DNA of 64,000 nucleotides from Flavobacterium piscinae (GTDB lineage Bacteria; Bacteroidota; Bacteroidia; Flavobacteriales; Flavobacteriaceae): assembly GCF_004122145.1 (NCBI RefSeq), contig NZ_SBKQ01000003.1, forward strand, positions 248,001-312,000, written 5' to 3'. The position numbers and the translations under genes are program-made. Under the pieces are notes generated by a model. It had not been told where the DNA came from, ran no database searches, and saw nothing but the letters and a program-made list of their open reading frames with translations. Every line of letters begins with the position of its first letter. Within the stretch, counting starts at the first letter, position 1. This document shows, in pieces, positions 25,702 to 33,880 of this stretch.

Positions 25702-27759
25702 ATGATAGAAAATCCGAAAAGATATACGATTACGGCGGCTTTGCCTTATACGAACGGCCCAATTCACATTGGACATTTGGCGGGCGTTTATGTTCCGTCT
25801 GATATTTATGCCCGCTATTTGCGTTTGCAAGGAAAAGATGTGGCGTTTATTTGCGGTAGCGATGAACACGGCGTGGCGATTTCGATGAAAGCCAAAAAAG
25901 AAGGAATTACCCCGCAAGAAGTGATTGATAAATACGATGGAATTATTCGAAAATCATTTGCAGATTTTGGGATTTCGTTTGATAATTATTCGCGGACTTC
26001 GGCTAAAATTCACCATGAAACGGCATCTGCTTTTTTTAGAAAATTGTATGAGAACGGCGATTTTATTGAAGAAGTCACTGAACAATTGTTTGACGAGCAA
26101 GCTCAGCAGTTTTTGGCCGATCGATTTGTGATGGGAACGTGTCCGAAATGCGGCAACGAAGAAGCGTATGGAGACCAATGTGAAAAATGTGGTTCAACGT
26201 TGAATGCAACGGATTTAATCAATCCAAAATCAACGATAACCGGAACAACTCCGGTGAAAAAAGAAACCAAACACTGGTTTTTACCATTGAATCGCTACGA
26301 AGCTTTTTTACGGGAATGGATTTTAGAAGGCCATAAAAACGACTGGAAACCCAATGTTTACGGACAAGTAAAATCGTGGGTGGATGGTGGTTTAGAGCCA
26401 AGAGCCGTAACGCGAGATTTGGATTGGGGAATTGATGTTCCGGTAGAAGGTGCCGAAGGCAAAAAGTTATACGTATGGTTTGATGCTCCTATTGGTTATA
26501 TTTCTTCTACCAAAGAATGGGCAGCGAGAGAAGGCAAGGATTGGGAGCCGTATTGGAAAGATGCCGACACGAAATTGGTTCATTTTATAGGAAAAGATAA
26601 CATCGTTTTTCATTGTATCATTTTCCCGGCGATGTTAAAAGCCGAAGGCAGTTTCATTTTGCCTGATAATGTTCCGGCGAATGAATTTTTGAATTTGGAA
26701 GGCAATAAATTATCGACTTCTAAAAATTGGGCGGTTTGGTTACACGAATATTTGATTGATTTCCCGGATAAACAAGATGTTTTGCGTTATGCTTTGACAG
26801 CAAATGCTCCTGAAACAAAAGACAATGACTTCACTTGGAAGGATTTTCAAGCTAGAAACAATAATGAATTGGCTGCTATTTATGGGAATTTTATCAACCG
26901 AGTGGTGGTGTTGACGAATAAATATTATGATGGAATTGTGCCTCAACCGAATGAATTTTCGGAAGTGGATGAGCAAACCTTGGCAGAATTAAAAGCCTAT
27001 CCGGCCGTGATTGCTTCATCTATTGAACGGTACCGATTTAGAGAAGCATTAGGTGAATTGATGAATGTAGCTCGTTTAGGAAACAAATATTTAGCTGACG
27101 AAGAACCTTGGAAAATGGTAAAAACCGATCCGGAACGGGTGAAAACACAAATGTATGTGGCATTGCAAATTGCCACCGCGTTGGGAATTTTATCGGAACC
27201 GTTTTTGCCGTTTACCACAAAAAAAATGATCACTATTTTAAAAAATGATTTGATTAGTTGGGAAAAAGTTTCCAAATCATCCGAATTAGTGCAACCCGGT
27301 CACAAAATTGGTCAGGCAGAAATATTGTTTGCCCAAATTGAAGATGCTGAAATCCAAAAACAAATCGACAAATTAGAAGCCACTAAAACCGCAAATAAAA
27401 TGGAAAACAAAACGGTTGAACCCCAAAAAGAAACTGCAACATTTGAAGATTTTTCGAAATTGGACTTGCGTGTCGGAACGATTTTGGAAGCTGAAAAAAT
27501 GCCCAAAGCCAATAAATTATTGGTCTTAAAAGTAGATACCGGCATTGATGTTCGTACCATTGTTTCGGGAATTGCAGAGCATTTTTCTCCTGAAGAAGTG
27601 GTAGGAAAACGTGTGACTGTTTTAGTAAATTTAGCCCCAAGAGCTTTACGTGGAGTAGAAAGCCAAGGCATGATTTTAATGACCAACAACGCAGAAGGAA
27701 AATTGGTTTTTGTGAATCCGGATGCGGATGGAGTGGATAATGGGGCGTTGATATCTTAA
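25702..27759 (+). CDS. metG: Methionyl-tRNA synthetase
   Basis: This cytoplasmic enzyme charges tRNA(Met). With ATG 25702 ([19 protein letters not shown]) it has 685 residues. The class I signature HIGH is at residues 22-25, a Zn knuckle ([19 protein letters not shown]) at about 145-165, and KLSTS stands in for KMSKS near residue 335, a usual variant in this enzyme. The C-terminal about 110 residues are an EMAP/Trbp111 tRNA-binding OB domain ([20 protein letters not shown]). The upstream frame extension to 25642 is rejected because it overlaps the promoter. Confidence 0.97.
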   Translation: MIENPKRYTITAALPYTNGPIHIGHLAGVYVPSDIYARYLRLQGKDVAFICGSDEHGVAISMKAKKEGITPQEVIDKYDGIIRKSFADFGISFDNYSRTSAKIHHETASAFFRKLYENGDFIEEVTEQLFDEQAQQFLADRFVMGTCPKCGNEEAYGDQCEKCGSTLNATDLINPKSTITGTTPVKKETKHWFLPLNRYEAFLREWILEGHKNDWKPNVYGQVKSWVDGGLEPRAVTRDLDWGIDVPVEGAEGKKLYVWFDAPIGYISSTKEWAAREGKDWEPYWKDADTKLVHFIGKDNIVFHCIIFPAMLKAEGSFILPDNVPANEFLNLEGNKLSTSKNWAVWLHEYLIDFPDKQDVLRYALTANAPETKDNDFTWKDFQARNNNELAAIYGNFINRVVVLTNKYYDGIVPQPNEFSEVDEQTLAELKAYPAVIASSIERYRFREALGELMNVARLGNKYLADEEPWKMVKTDPERVKTQMYVALQIATALGILSEPFLPFTTKKMITILKNDLISWEKVSKSSELVQPGHKIGQAEILFAQIEDAEIQKQIDKLEATKTANKMENKTVEPQKETATFEDFSKLDLRVGTILEAEKMPKANKLLVLKVDTGIDVRTIVSGIAEHFSPEEVVGKRVTVLVNLAPRALRGVESQGMILMTNNAEGKLVFVNPDADGVDNGALIS

Positions 27760-28451
27760 TGATGAAAAAACAACCCACCATCATCGCCTTTGACGCCGAC
27801 GACACTCTATGGCACAACGAACCTTATTTTGACGAGGCTCAAGAACGTTTTTGCGAATTATTTCAGGACTTTGCTTCCAAACAGGAAATATTGGGTTTGA
27901 TTTTAAACCATCAGGTGAAGAATTTACCGTTGTATGGATTTGGAATTAAAGCGTTTACGTTGTCTATGATTGATTCGGCTTTGGAATTGACTAACCATTC
28001 TATTTCTGGTCAAAATATTGCAAAAGTGATACAGATTGGAAGAGATTTACTTCAAAAACCGGTCGAATTATTACCCGAAGTAGAAGGTGTTTTGCAGCAA
28101 TTATATGGCAAGTACAAACTAATTATGGCTACCAAAGGCGATTTAAAAGACCAACACCGAAAATTACATGACTCCGGAATTGGTCATTATTTTCACCATA
28201 TTGAAGTAATGAGTGACAAACAAGAAATCGATTATCAAAAAATGTTAGGCCGTTTGGATTGCAAAGCTGAAGATTTATTGATGATTGGCAATTCTTTAAA
28301 ATCAGATGTATTACCGATTTTGAACATTGGTGGTCATGCGGTTCATATTCCGTATCATACTACGTGGGAATACGAGAAAATTGATTTTGAAATAAATCAT
28401 CCGAATTTTAAAGCCTTTTCATCGCTACAAGAAGTGCTGACACTTTTGTAA
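27759..28451 (+). CDS. HAD-family hydrolase
   Basis: The 230-residue protein has the haloacid dehalogenase motifs: motif I DADDTLWHNE (nucleophile Asp), motif II in IMATKGD, motif III Lys in SDKQEIDYQKML, and motif IV LMIGNSLKSDVLPI with the acidic pair. It is most likely a soluble phosphatase of small phosphorylated substrates. Its ATG overlaps the metG stop and the next gene starts two bases after it, so metG, this gene and the deacetylase-like gene form one unit. Confidence 0.9.
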   Translation: MMKKQPTIIAFDADDTLWHNEPYFDEAQERFCELFQDFASKQEILGLILNHQVKNLPLYGFGIKAFTLSMIDSALELTNHSISGQNIAKVIQIGRDLLQKPVELLPEVEGVLQQLYGKYKLIMATKGDLKDQHRKLHDSGIGHYFHHIEVMSDKQEIDYQKMLGRLDCKAEDLLMIGNSLKSDVLPILNIGGHAVHIPYHTTWEYEKIDFEINHPNFKAFSSLQEVLTLL

Positions 28452-28452
28452 T

Positions 28453-29358
28453 ATGAAACTTCCGATTGCTTTTCATCCCATTTATAAACATCCGTTGCCG
28501 GAAGGTCATCGGTTTCCGATGATCAAATATGAATTGTTACCGCAACAATTACTTCATGAAGGAACAGCAGAAAAAGCCGATTTTTTTGAACCGGATGTAG
28601 CGAATTTAGATGCTGTTTTAAGTGTTCACAAACGTTCGTATGTGGATGAATTACTGGAATTAAGTTTAGATCCAAGAGCAGCTCGAAAAATTGGTTTTCC
28701 TTTATCGGCAGAATTGGTGGAACGAGAACTCCGTATTGCCAATGGAACCATCATTGGAACCCAAAAAGCTTTTGATAACCGAATTGCTTTCAATATTGCA
28801 GGAGGAACACATCATGCTTATTCAGACAGAGGCGAAGCCTTTTGTTTGTTGAATGATCAAGCCATTGCGGCTCAACTTCTATTGAATCAAAAATTTGCAA
28901 AAAAGATTTTAATCGTAGATTTAGATGTACATCAAGGTAACGGAACAGCGGAGATTTTCCAAGAGAATTCTTCCGTTTTTACTTTTTCTATGCATGGAAA
29001 ATCGAATTATCCGTTTAAAAAAGAAGTTTCAAATTTAGATATTGCTTTGTTGGATGGTACCAATGATGAAACCTACTTAAAAATTTTAGCTGAAAGTTTA
29101 CCAAAATTGATTGAACAACAAAAACCTGATTTTATCTTTTATCTCGCTGGTGTTGATATTTTAGCGACCGATAAATTGGGAAAATTATCCTGCACGATTG
29201 AAGGCTGTAAAAAAAGAGATGAAATGGTTTTTGAACAGTGTTTGAAACATCAAATTCCCATTCAAGTGAGCATGGGCGGTGGTTATTCTCCTGAAATTAA
29301 AACGATAGTTGAAGCCCATGCTAACACGTTTCGAGCGGCAAAAGATTTTTTTAGTTGA
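28453..29358 (+). CDS. Histone deacetylase-family (amidohydrolase) protein
   Basis: The 301-residue protein is a bacterial class II-type HDAC homologue, of the group that removes acyl groups from polyamines, acetoin-type substrates or proteins. The catalytic His pair is in AGGTHHAYSD (His120, His121), the Zn ligands in DLDVHQGNGT (Asp158, His160) and the last Asp in AGVDILATDKLG. FCLLNDQAIAAQ is typical. Substrate is unknown. Its 3' end overlaps the convergent surface-protein gene by eight bases. Confidence 0.9.
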   Translation: MKLPIAFHPIYKHPLPEGHRFPMIKYELLPQQLLHEGTAEKADFFEPDVANLDAVLSVHKRSYVDELLELSLDPRAARKIGFPLSAELVERELRIANGTIIGTQKAFDNRIAFNIAGGTHHAYSDRGEAFCLLNDQAIAAQLLLNQKFAKKILIVDLDVHQGNGTAEIFQENSSVFTFSMHGKSNYPFKKEVSNLDIALLDGTNDETYLKILAESLPKLIEQQKPDFIFYLAGVDILATDKLGKLSCTIEGCKKRDEMVFEQCLKHQIPIQVSMGGGYSPEIKTIVEAHANTFRAAKDFFS

Positions 29359-29824
29359 AATAAGTCCAATTCGCACCATCGCTGATGATAATGATTGATT
29401 TTCCAACAGCATTTGGAGGTAAAATTAAAGGTGCAGCCGTATTTGTATTTGAACTTTTTGAAAAAAACATTCCTCCAAAGGTGTAAAGCTGTGCTTGAAT
29501 AGTGTTCGAAATATTTCTTAAAACATATATTCGACCCGGCACATTTACGGCATTTGGTAAAATAAATTCTTCATTTCCTGTGGTTGGAGTAAGTGAAATG
29601 TAAACCCCGTCATTGATTGGAGTAGCAGAACCTCCTGGACCACCATTTAGTACTGCAGAACCCGGCACGTTTGGATTAACAATACCAATTTCTTTTACAT
29701 TTAAATTACCGTTAATATCTAAAGTACTTAAAGGAGTAGTCGTATTGATTCCAACTTGCCCTAAGGCACAAAATGAAACCAAAAACAACGGTAATAGGAC
29801 TAAAAAGGGCCTTAATTTATTCAC
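29351..29824 (-). CDS. Secreted surface protein with VGINTTTP head motif
   Basis: This protein of about 157 residues begins at a GTG (29822-29824), giving an immediate signal peptide (NKLRPFLVLLPLFLVSFCALG). Then comes QVGINTTTPLSTLDINGN, the repeat-type opening common in Bacteroidota tail-fibre or adhesin-like surface proteins. The rest is Gly/Asn/Pro-rich beta structure. No ATG is in frame; the open frame continues upstream to 29893 without a better start. The function is unknown, with surface display the likely place. Confidence 0.6.
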   Translation of the reverse strand: MNKLRPFLVLLPLFLVSFCALGQVGINTTTPLSTLDINGNLNVKEIGIVNPNVPGSAVLNGGPGGSATPINDGVYISLTPTTGNEEFILPNAVNVPGRIYVLRNISNTIQAQLYTFGGMFFSKSSNTNTAAPLILPPNAVGKSIIIISDGANWTYFN

Positions 29825-29961
29825 AGTTTTACTGAATTGAATAATAAAGTTACATAAAAGTTTACTTGTTTTAACATTACGCCTATACACCACTACAACG
29901 AAAACGATTTCGTGTTGAAAAGTTTTGGTTTTCAGACCATTCCAAAAACACTAAAATCAAA

Positions 29962-29989
29962 AAAAGCGGAAGAATTCTCCTCCGCTTTT
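29962..29989 (-). terminator. Terminator of the ssb-ssb-HRDC unit
   Basis: AAAAGCGGA (29962-29970) pairs with TCCGCTTTT (29981-29989). On the minus strand it is followed by a T run and lies 20 bases after the HRDC gene stop. Confidence 0.85.
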
Positions 29990-30008
29990 CAGTAATAAAA
30001 AACTAAAA

Positions 30009-30461
30009 TTAACCCACTTGAAGTAACGATAAAATATCGTTCCCATATCGATTGATTTTATGTTGACCAAAACCTTTGATTTTCTTTAAATCATCAATAG
30101 AATCCGGACGCATTTTTGCAATAGTCATCAACTCTGAATTATGACAAATCATATACTGTGGTAAACCAAGTTTACTTGAGGTTTCACTTCTCCAATGTTT
30201 AAGAGAATTTAATGTGTTTTTTTCCTCTTGTGTTAATTCTTCATAATTCAATACGGCTACTTTTTCGGTTTCATTATTCTCCTTGATTTTCTCTGTTTTT
30301 GGTGAATAAAAAACCAAAACCGACCAATAATCAATCATTCCTGTGATAAAGTTTGTGGCTGTTTTTTCAACCGTTACTTCCGTTAAAAATTGATTGATAG
30401 CGTCTTGATCGTTCTGCAAGTGCTCCCCACTCACACGAACTCTAAAATGTTTAACTTTCAT
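30009..30461 (-). CDS. HRDC-domain protein
   Basis: This protein of 150 residues has an HRDC fold at its C-terminus, the helicase/RNase D nucleic-acid-binding domain (LKHWRSETSSKLGLPQYMI and LKKIKGFGQHKINRYGNDIL). The N-terminal half is a separate small beta-rich domain (KVKHFRVRVSGEHLQND). No helicase or nuclease domain is attached, so it is a stand-alone nucleic-acid binder. It follows the two SSB-like genes on the same strand, 18 bases after the second. Confidence 0.82.
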   Translation of the reverse strand: MKVKHFRVRVSGEHLQNDQDAINQFLTEVTVEKTATNFITGMIDYWSVLVFYSPKTEKIKENNETEKVAVLNYEELTQEEKNTLNSLKHWRSETSSKLGLPQYMICHNSELMTIAKMRPDSIDDLKKIKGFGQHKINRYGNDILSLLQVG

Positions 30462-30479
30462 TATTTGTAGATTGAGCGG

Positions 30480-30815
30480 TTAAACATTTTTACCCATCAA
30501 CATAATATCACTCACCACTACTTCTGTGATATATCGCTTATTGCCGTCTTTATCATCATAACTTCTGGTAGAAAGCTTGCCTTCTATCGCAATTTCTTTT
30601 CCTTTAGTTACAAACTTTTCAATGATTTCGGCATTTTTATCCCAAGCAACAATACGATGCCATTCGGTTTGCTCTACTTTTTCACCTTTTTTATTGGTGT
30701 ACGTTTCATTTGTAGCGATGTTTACATTCGCTACTTTTCCTCCTTCAAAAGATTTAACTTCCGGGTCATTTCCAACATGACCGATTAACTGTACTCTGTT
30801 TTTCATTGTGTTCAT
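30480..30815 (-). CDS. Short single-stranded DNA-binding protein (second of two)
   Basis: The 111-residue protein is one OB-fold SSB domain: KNRVQLIGHVGNDPEV, then KVANVNIATNETYTNK, QTEWHRIVAWDKNAEIIEKF and the end strand TRSYDDKDGNKRYITEVVV. It stops in LMGKNV and lacks the acidic DDDIPF-type tail through which normal SSB recruits partners. It is about 55 per cent identical by eye to the next gene upstream. A full-length SSB is presumably elsewhere in the genome. Confidence 0.9.
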   Translation of the reverse strand: MNTMKNRVQLIGHVGNDPEVKSFEGGKVANVNIATNETYTNKKGEKVEQTEWHRIVAWDKNAEIIEKFVTKGKEIAIEGKLSTRSYDDKDGNKRYITEVVVSDIMLMGKNV

Positions 30816-30843
30816 GGCGTATAAAATTTAATAATTAATTAGT

Positions 30844-30881
30844 ATTGATTTTTGTTATTGAAATTGATTTTTGCTATTGAA
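30844..30881. repeat. Two 19-bp tandem repeat units between the ssb paralogues
   Basis: ATTGATTTTTGTTATTGAA (30844-30862) is followed directly by ATTGATTTTTGCTATTGAA (30863-30881), one mismatch. They lie 29-66 bases before the start of the downstream ssb gene. Confidence 0.75.
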
Positions 30882-30889
30882 ATTATTTC

Positions 30890-31219
30890 TTAGTTCATCA
30901 AAAGCAATTCGTTGATTACGACTTCGGTTACATAGCGTTTATTGCCTTCTTTATCATCATAACTTCTGGAAGTCAGCTTCCCGGTTAAACCGATTTTTTT
31001 TCCTTTGTCGACAAATTTTTCAATGATTTCGGCTGTTTTGCCCCAAGCAACTACATTATGCCATTGGGTTTGTTCTTTTTGATCTCCACTTTTGTTAACA
31101 AAAACATCTTTTGTGGCCAATGATAAGGAAGCTACTTTTTTTCCTCCTTCTAAATCTCTGATAACTGGATCTTTTCCTACGTGTCCGATTAACTGTACTT
31201 TGTTTTTTAATGCATTCAT
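30890..31219 (-). CDS. Short single-stranded DNA-binding protein (first of two)
   Basis: With ATG 31219 (MNALKNKVQLIGHVG) the protein has 109 residues and again is only the OB-fold domain, with QTQWHNVVAWGKTAEIIEKF and RSYDDKEGNKRYVTEVVI. It ends LLLMN with no acidic tail. A frame extension to 31300 is not family-like. It is paralogous to the gene 75 bases downstream and the pair probably arose by tandem duplication. Confidence 0.9.
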   Translation of the reverse strand: MNALKNKVQLIGHVGKDPVIRDLEGGKKVASLSLATKDVFVNKSGDQKEQTQWHNVVAWGKTAEIIEKFVDKGKKIGLTGKLTSRSYDDKEGNKRYVTEVVINELLLMN

Positions 31220-31399
31220 GGCGTGTAAAATTTTAAATGGTTTATAAATTATTTTTGTCGTTGTTTGGTTTCGACGATGCAAAGATTTAATGGTTCGCAA
31301 AATTTATTCGGTATAAAATCATTTACTTTCGGTTGTAAATATTTGTAAGCGTTTGTAAACGGAAAATATTTTTTGTATCTTGCAGAAAAACAAAACTAT

Positions 31400-32926
31400 A
31401 TGCACGAAACAATTAAGAAGATTGAATTACGAAATTTACAGATTGACGATTACAAAGAATTGAAAAACTCGATGATGGAGGCCTATAGCGAGCTTGAAAA
31501 CTCCTATTGGAAAGAACATCATATCGAAAAATTACTCGCCATTTTCCCCGAAGGACAATTGGTTGTTTTAGTAGATGGAAAGGTAGTGGGTTCCGCACTT
31601 TCATTGATCATTGATTATAGAAAAGTGATTGCTAATCACACGTATGCTCAAATCACCGGAAATTATTCTTTTGACACACACAATCCGCAAGGAGAAGTTT
31701 TATATGGGATTGATGTGTTTATCCATCCCAAATACAGAGGATTACGTTTAGGGAGACGTTTGTATGATGCCCGAAAAGAATTATGCGAACAATTAAATTT
31801 AAAATCCATCATTTTCGCCGGAAGAATTCCAAATTATATTGATTACAAAGAAGAACTTTCGCCTAAACAATACATCGAAAAAGTAAAACAGAAAGAACTG
31901 TATGATCCGGTTTTATCTTTTCAAATCAGCAATGATTTTCACGTAAAAAAAATCATGAAAAACTATTTGGTTGGCGATACAAGTTCCAACGAATATGCGG
32001 TTTTGATGGAATGGAACAATATTTATTATGACGAAAACCCGAATTTAATCAACCTTAAAAAAAGTGTCATTCGTTTAGGATTGATTCAATGGCAAATGCG
32101 TCCGCTCAATAATTTAGAACAACTTTTTGAACAAGCCGAATTTTTTATCGATGTGGTTTCCGGATACGGTAGTGATTTTGCTCTTTTCCCGGAATTATTT
32201 ACCGCACCGTTGATGGCCGATTACAATCATCTTTCCGAAGCTGATGCGATACGTGAACTAGCCAAACATTCTGAACCCATTCGAAAAAGATTTCAAGAAT
32301 ATGCCATATCCTATAACATCAACATCATTACTGGAAGTATGCCGTACATGGAAAATGGTATTTTATACAATGTTGGGTTTTTGTGTAAACGAGACGGAAC
32401 CAGCGAAATGTACACCAAAATTCACATCACACCCAATGAATCATTGCATTGGGGGATGAAAGGCGGTTCACAAATCAAAACCTTCGATACGGATTGCGGA
32501 AAAATAGGAATCATGATTTGTTATGATGTAGAGTTTCCTGAATTATCGCGTTTAATGGCTGATGAAGGTATGAACATTCTTTTTGTTCCGTTTTTAACTG
32601 ATACGCAAAATGGTTACACACGTGTGAAACATTGTGCTCAATCAAGGGCCATTGAAAACGAATGTTATGTAGCCATTGCCGGTTGTGTGGGGAACTTACC
32701 TAAGGTAAACAACATGGATATTCAATATGCTCAGTCGGCAGTTTTTACTCCTTCTGACTTTGCTTTCCCAAGCAATGGAATCAAAGCGGAAGCGACTCCT
32801 AACACTGAAATGACCTTGATTGTAGATGTTGATTTAGATTTACTGAAACAATTACACGAATTTGGAACGGTTCGGATTTTGAAAGATAGAAGACATGATT
32901 TATATAATATTAAGAAATTGAAATAG
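31400..32926 (+). CDS. GNAT acetyltransferase - carbon-nitrogen hydrolase fusion
   Basis: The 508-residue protein (ATG 31400) has two domains. Residues about 5-200 are a GNAT N-acetyltransferase with the acetyl-CoA loop YRGLRLGRRLYDARKELC. Residues about 220-505 are a nitrilase-superfamily amidase with the triad Glu in LFPELFTAPL, Lys in YTKIHITPNE, and Cys in GIMICYDVEFPELS. Such bifunctional fusions are a known family in Bacteroidota; the natural substrates are unclear. It stands alone, with a lipoprotein gene one base after its stop. Confidence 0.92.
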   Translation: MHETIKKIELRNLQIDDYKELKNSMMEAYSELENSYWKEHHIEKLLAIFPEGQLVVLVDGKVVGSALSLIIDYRKVIANHTYAQITGNYSFDTHNPQGEVLYGIDVFIHPKYRGLRLGRRLYDARKELCEQLNLKSIIFAGRIPNYIDYKEELSPKQYIEKVKQKELYDPVLSFQISNDFHVKKIMKNYLVGDTSSNEYAVLMEWNNIYYDENPNLINLKKSVIRLGLIQWQMRPLNNLEQLFEQAEFFIDVVSGYGSDFALFPELFTAPLMADYNHLSEADAIRELAKHSEPIRKRFQEYAISYNINIITGSMPYMENGILYNVGFLCKRDGTSEMYTKIHITPNESLHWGMKGGSQIKTFDTDCGKIGIMICYDVEFPELSRLMADEGMNILFVPFLTDTQNGYTRVKHCAQSRAIENECYVAIAGCVGNLPKVNNMDIQYAQSAVFTPSDFAFPSNGIKAEATPNTEMTLIVDVDLDLLKQLHEFGTVRILKDRRHDLYNIKKLK

Positions 32927-32927
32927 T

Positions 32928-33500
32928 ATGAAAGAGTCTTTCAAAATAGTGTTAATATTATTGGTTTTTATGATTAGTTGTAATTCAAAAAATGAAGAAC
33001 AACAAATAATTGTTAACCCTGAATTGAGGAAAAATGAAGTTCATATTTCTGAAAAAGATACTATTAAAAATGAACTTAAATCAATCAGAAAAGTTATCGT
33101 TTTGCAATGTTCAAACGGTTATGGTCACAATGATTTTAATAGAACTATTGAATCTGAAATTAGTAAAAAAGAAGGTTTTACTATCGTTCCTTTTCCAAAT
33201 AAAAAACTAGTAGGAGTCACTTTTCAAGGAGTTTATGACAAAAAATATTGTATTCCAATAATAGAAAAACTAGATGTTGATTACATAATTATGACAAGAT
33301 TTCTAGGGAATATAGAGGAAGCGGTTGAAATCATTGACGGAAATTTTATCTGGGGATATGAAATTAAGATTTTAAATGTAAAAAGTATGAATCAAAAAAT
33401 TTCAATTAGAAAAGACAACTTAGAAGAATACCAAGATATTATAACTGATATCGAAAGAAAAGGTAAAAATTTACTTAATGACATTGAAAATTTAAAATGA
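32928..33500 (+). CDS. Hypothetical lipoprotein
   Basis: This protein of 190 residues has a lipoprotein signal with Cys18 (VLILLVFMISC) followed by NSKNEEQQ. The mature part is alpha/beta, with VIVLQCSNGYGHNDFN and LDVDYIIMTRFLGNI, and is Lys/Ile/Asn-rich. I do not recognise a family. It begins one base after the GNAT-nitrilase stop. The base composition is even more AT-rich than its neighbours, possibly a lineage-specific gene. Confidence 0.65.
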   Translation: MKESFKIVLILLVFMISCNSKNEEQQIIVNPELRKNEVHISEKDTIKNELKSIRKVIVLQCSNGYGHNDFNRTIESEISKKEGFTIVPFPNKKLVGVTFQGVYDKKYCIPIIEKLDVDYIIMTRFLGNIEEAVEIIDGNFIWGYEIKILNVKSMNQKISIRKDNLEEYQDIITDIERKGKNLLNDIENLK

Positions 33501-33504
33501 AATT

Positions 33505-33855
33505 ATGACAAAAAACTGTTTAGAATGTGGTGAAAAAATCATCGGTCGCGAAGACAAAAAGTTTTGCAGCGACGGTTGTAGAAATGCCTACAATAACAAA
33601 ATGAACAAAGACAGCAATAATTTGATGCGAAACATCAACAACAAGTTGCGGAAAAATTACCGTATTTTATGTGAATTAAATGGGGAAGGAAAAAGTAAAA
33701 CCACCAAATCAAAATTACTCAGTAAAGGTTTTGATTTTGAATTTTTTACTTCCATTTTACATACCAAAACCGGCAATACCTATTATTTTTTGTATGATCA
33801 AGGTTATATGGCATTGGAAAATGACTATTTCATGTTAGTCAAAAGAGACCACTAA
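33505..33855 (+). CDS. Zinc-ribbon (DUF2116-type) small protein
   Basis: The 116-residue protein has an N-terminal Zn ribbon with four Cys: CLECGEKIIG and FCSDGCRNAYNNKMN. The remaining part is Lys-rich and helical, with a small end domain (FEFFTSILHTKTGNTYYF). It may bind RNA, DNA or protein; nothing more can be said. It has an ATG three bases after the upstream lipoprotein gene, and lies 25 bases before the M28 peptidase. Confidence 0.8.
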   Translation: MTKNCLECGEKIIGREDKKFCSDGCRNAYNNKMNKDSNNLMRNINNKLRKNYRILCELNGEGKSKTTKSKLLSKGFDFEFFTSILHTKTGNTYYFLYDQGYMALENDYFMLVKRDH

Positions 33856-33880
33856 ACAACCACAACAAACAAACTAAATC

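Noticed and set aside
25432..25917. Minus-strand open frames over the metG 5' region
   Set aside because: They lie over the structured element and the metG start, show no family pattern and use unlikely composition.
29825..29960. Upstream extension of the VGINTTTP surface gene
   Set aside because: The frame remains open but has no ATG; the GTG at 29824 puts the signal peptide at the N-terminus. The stretch could be a decayed gene end, but I found no recognisable match.
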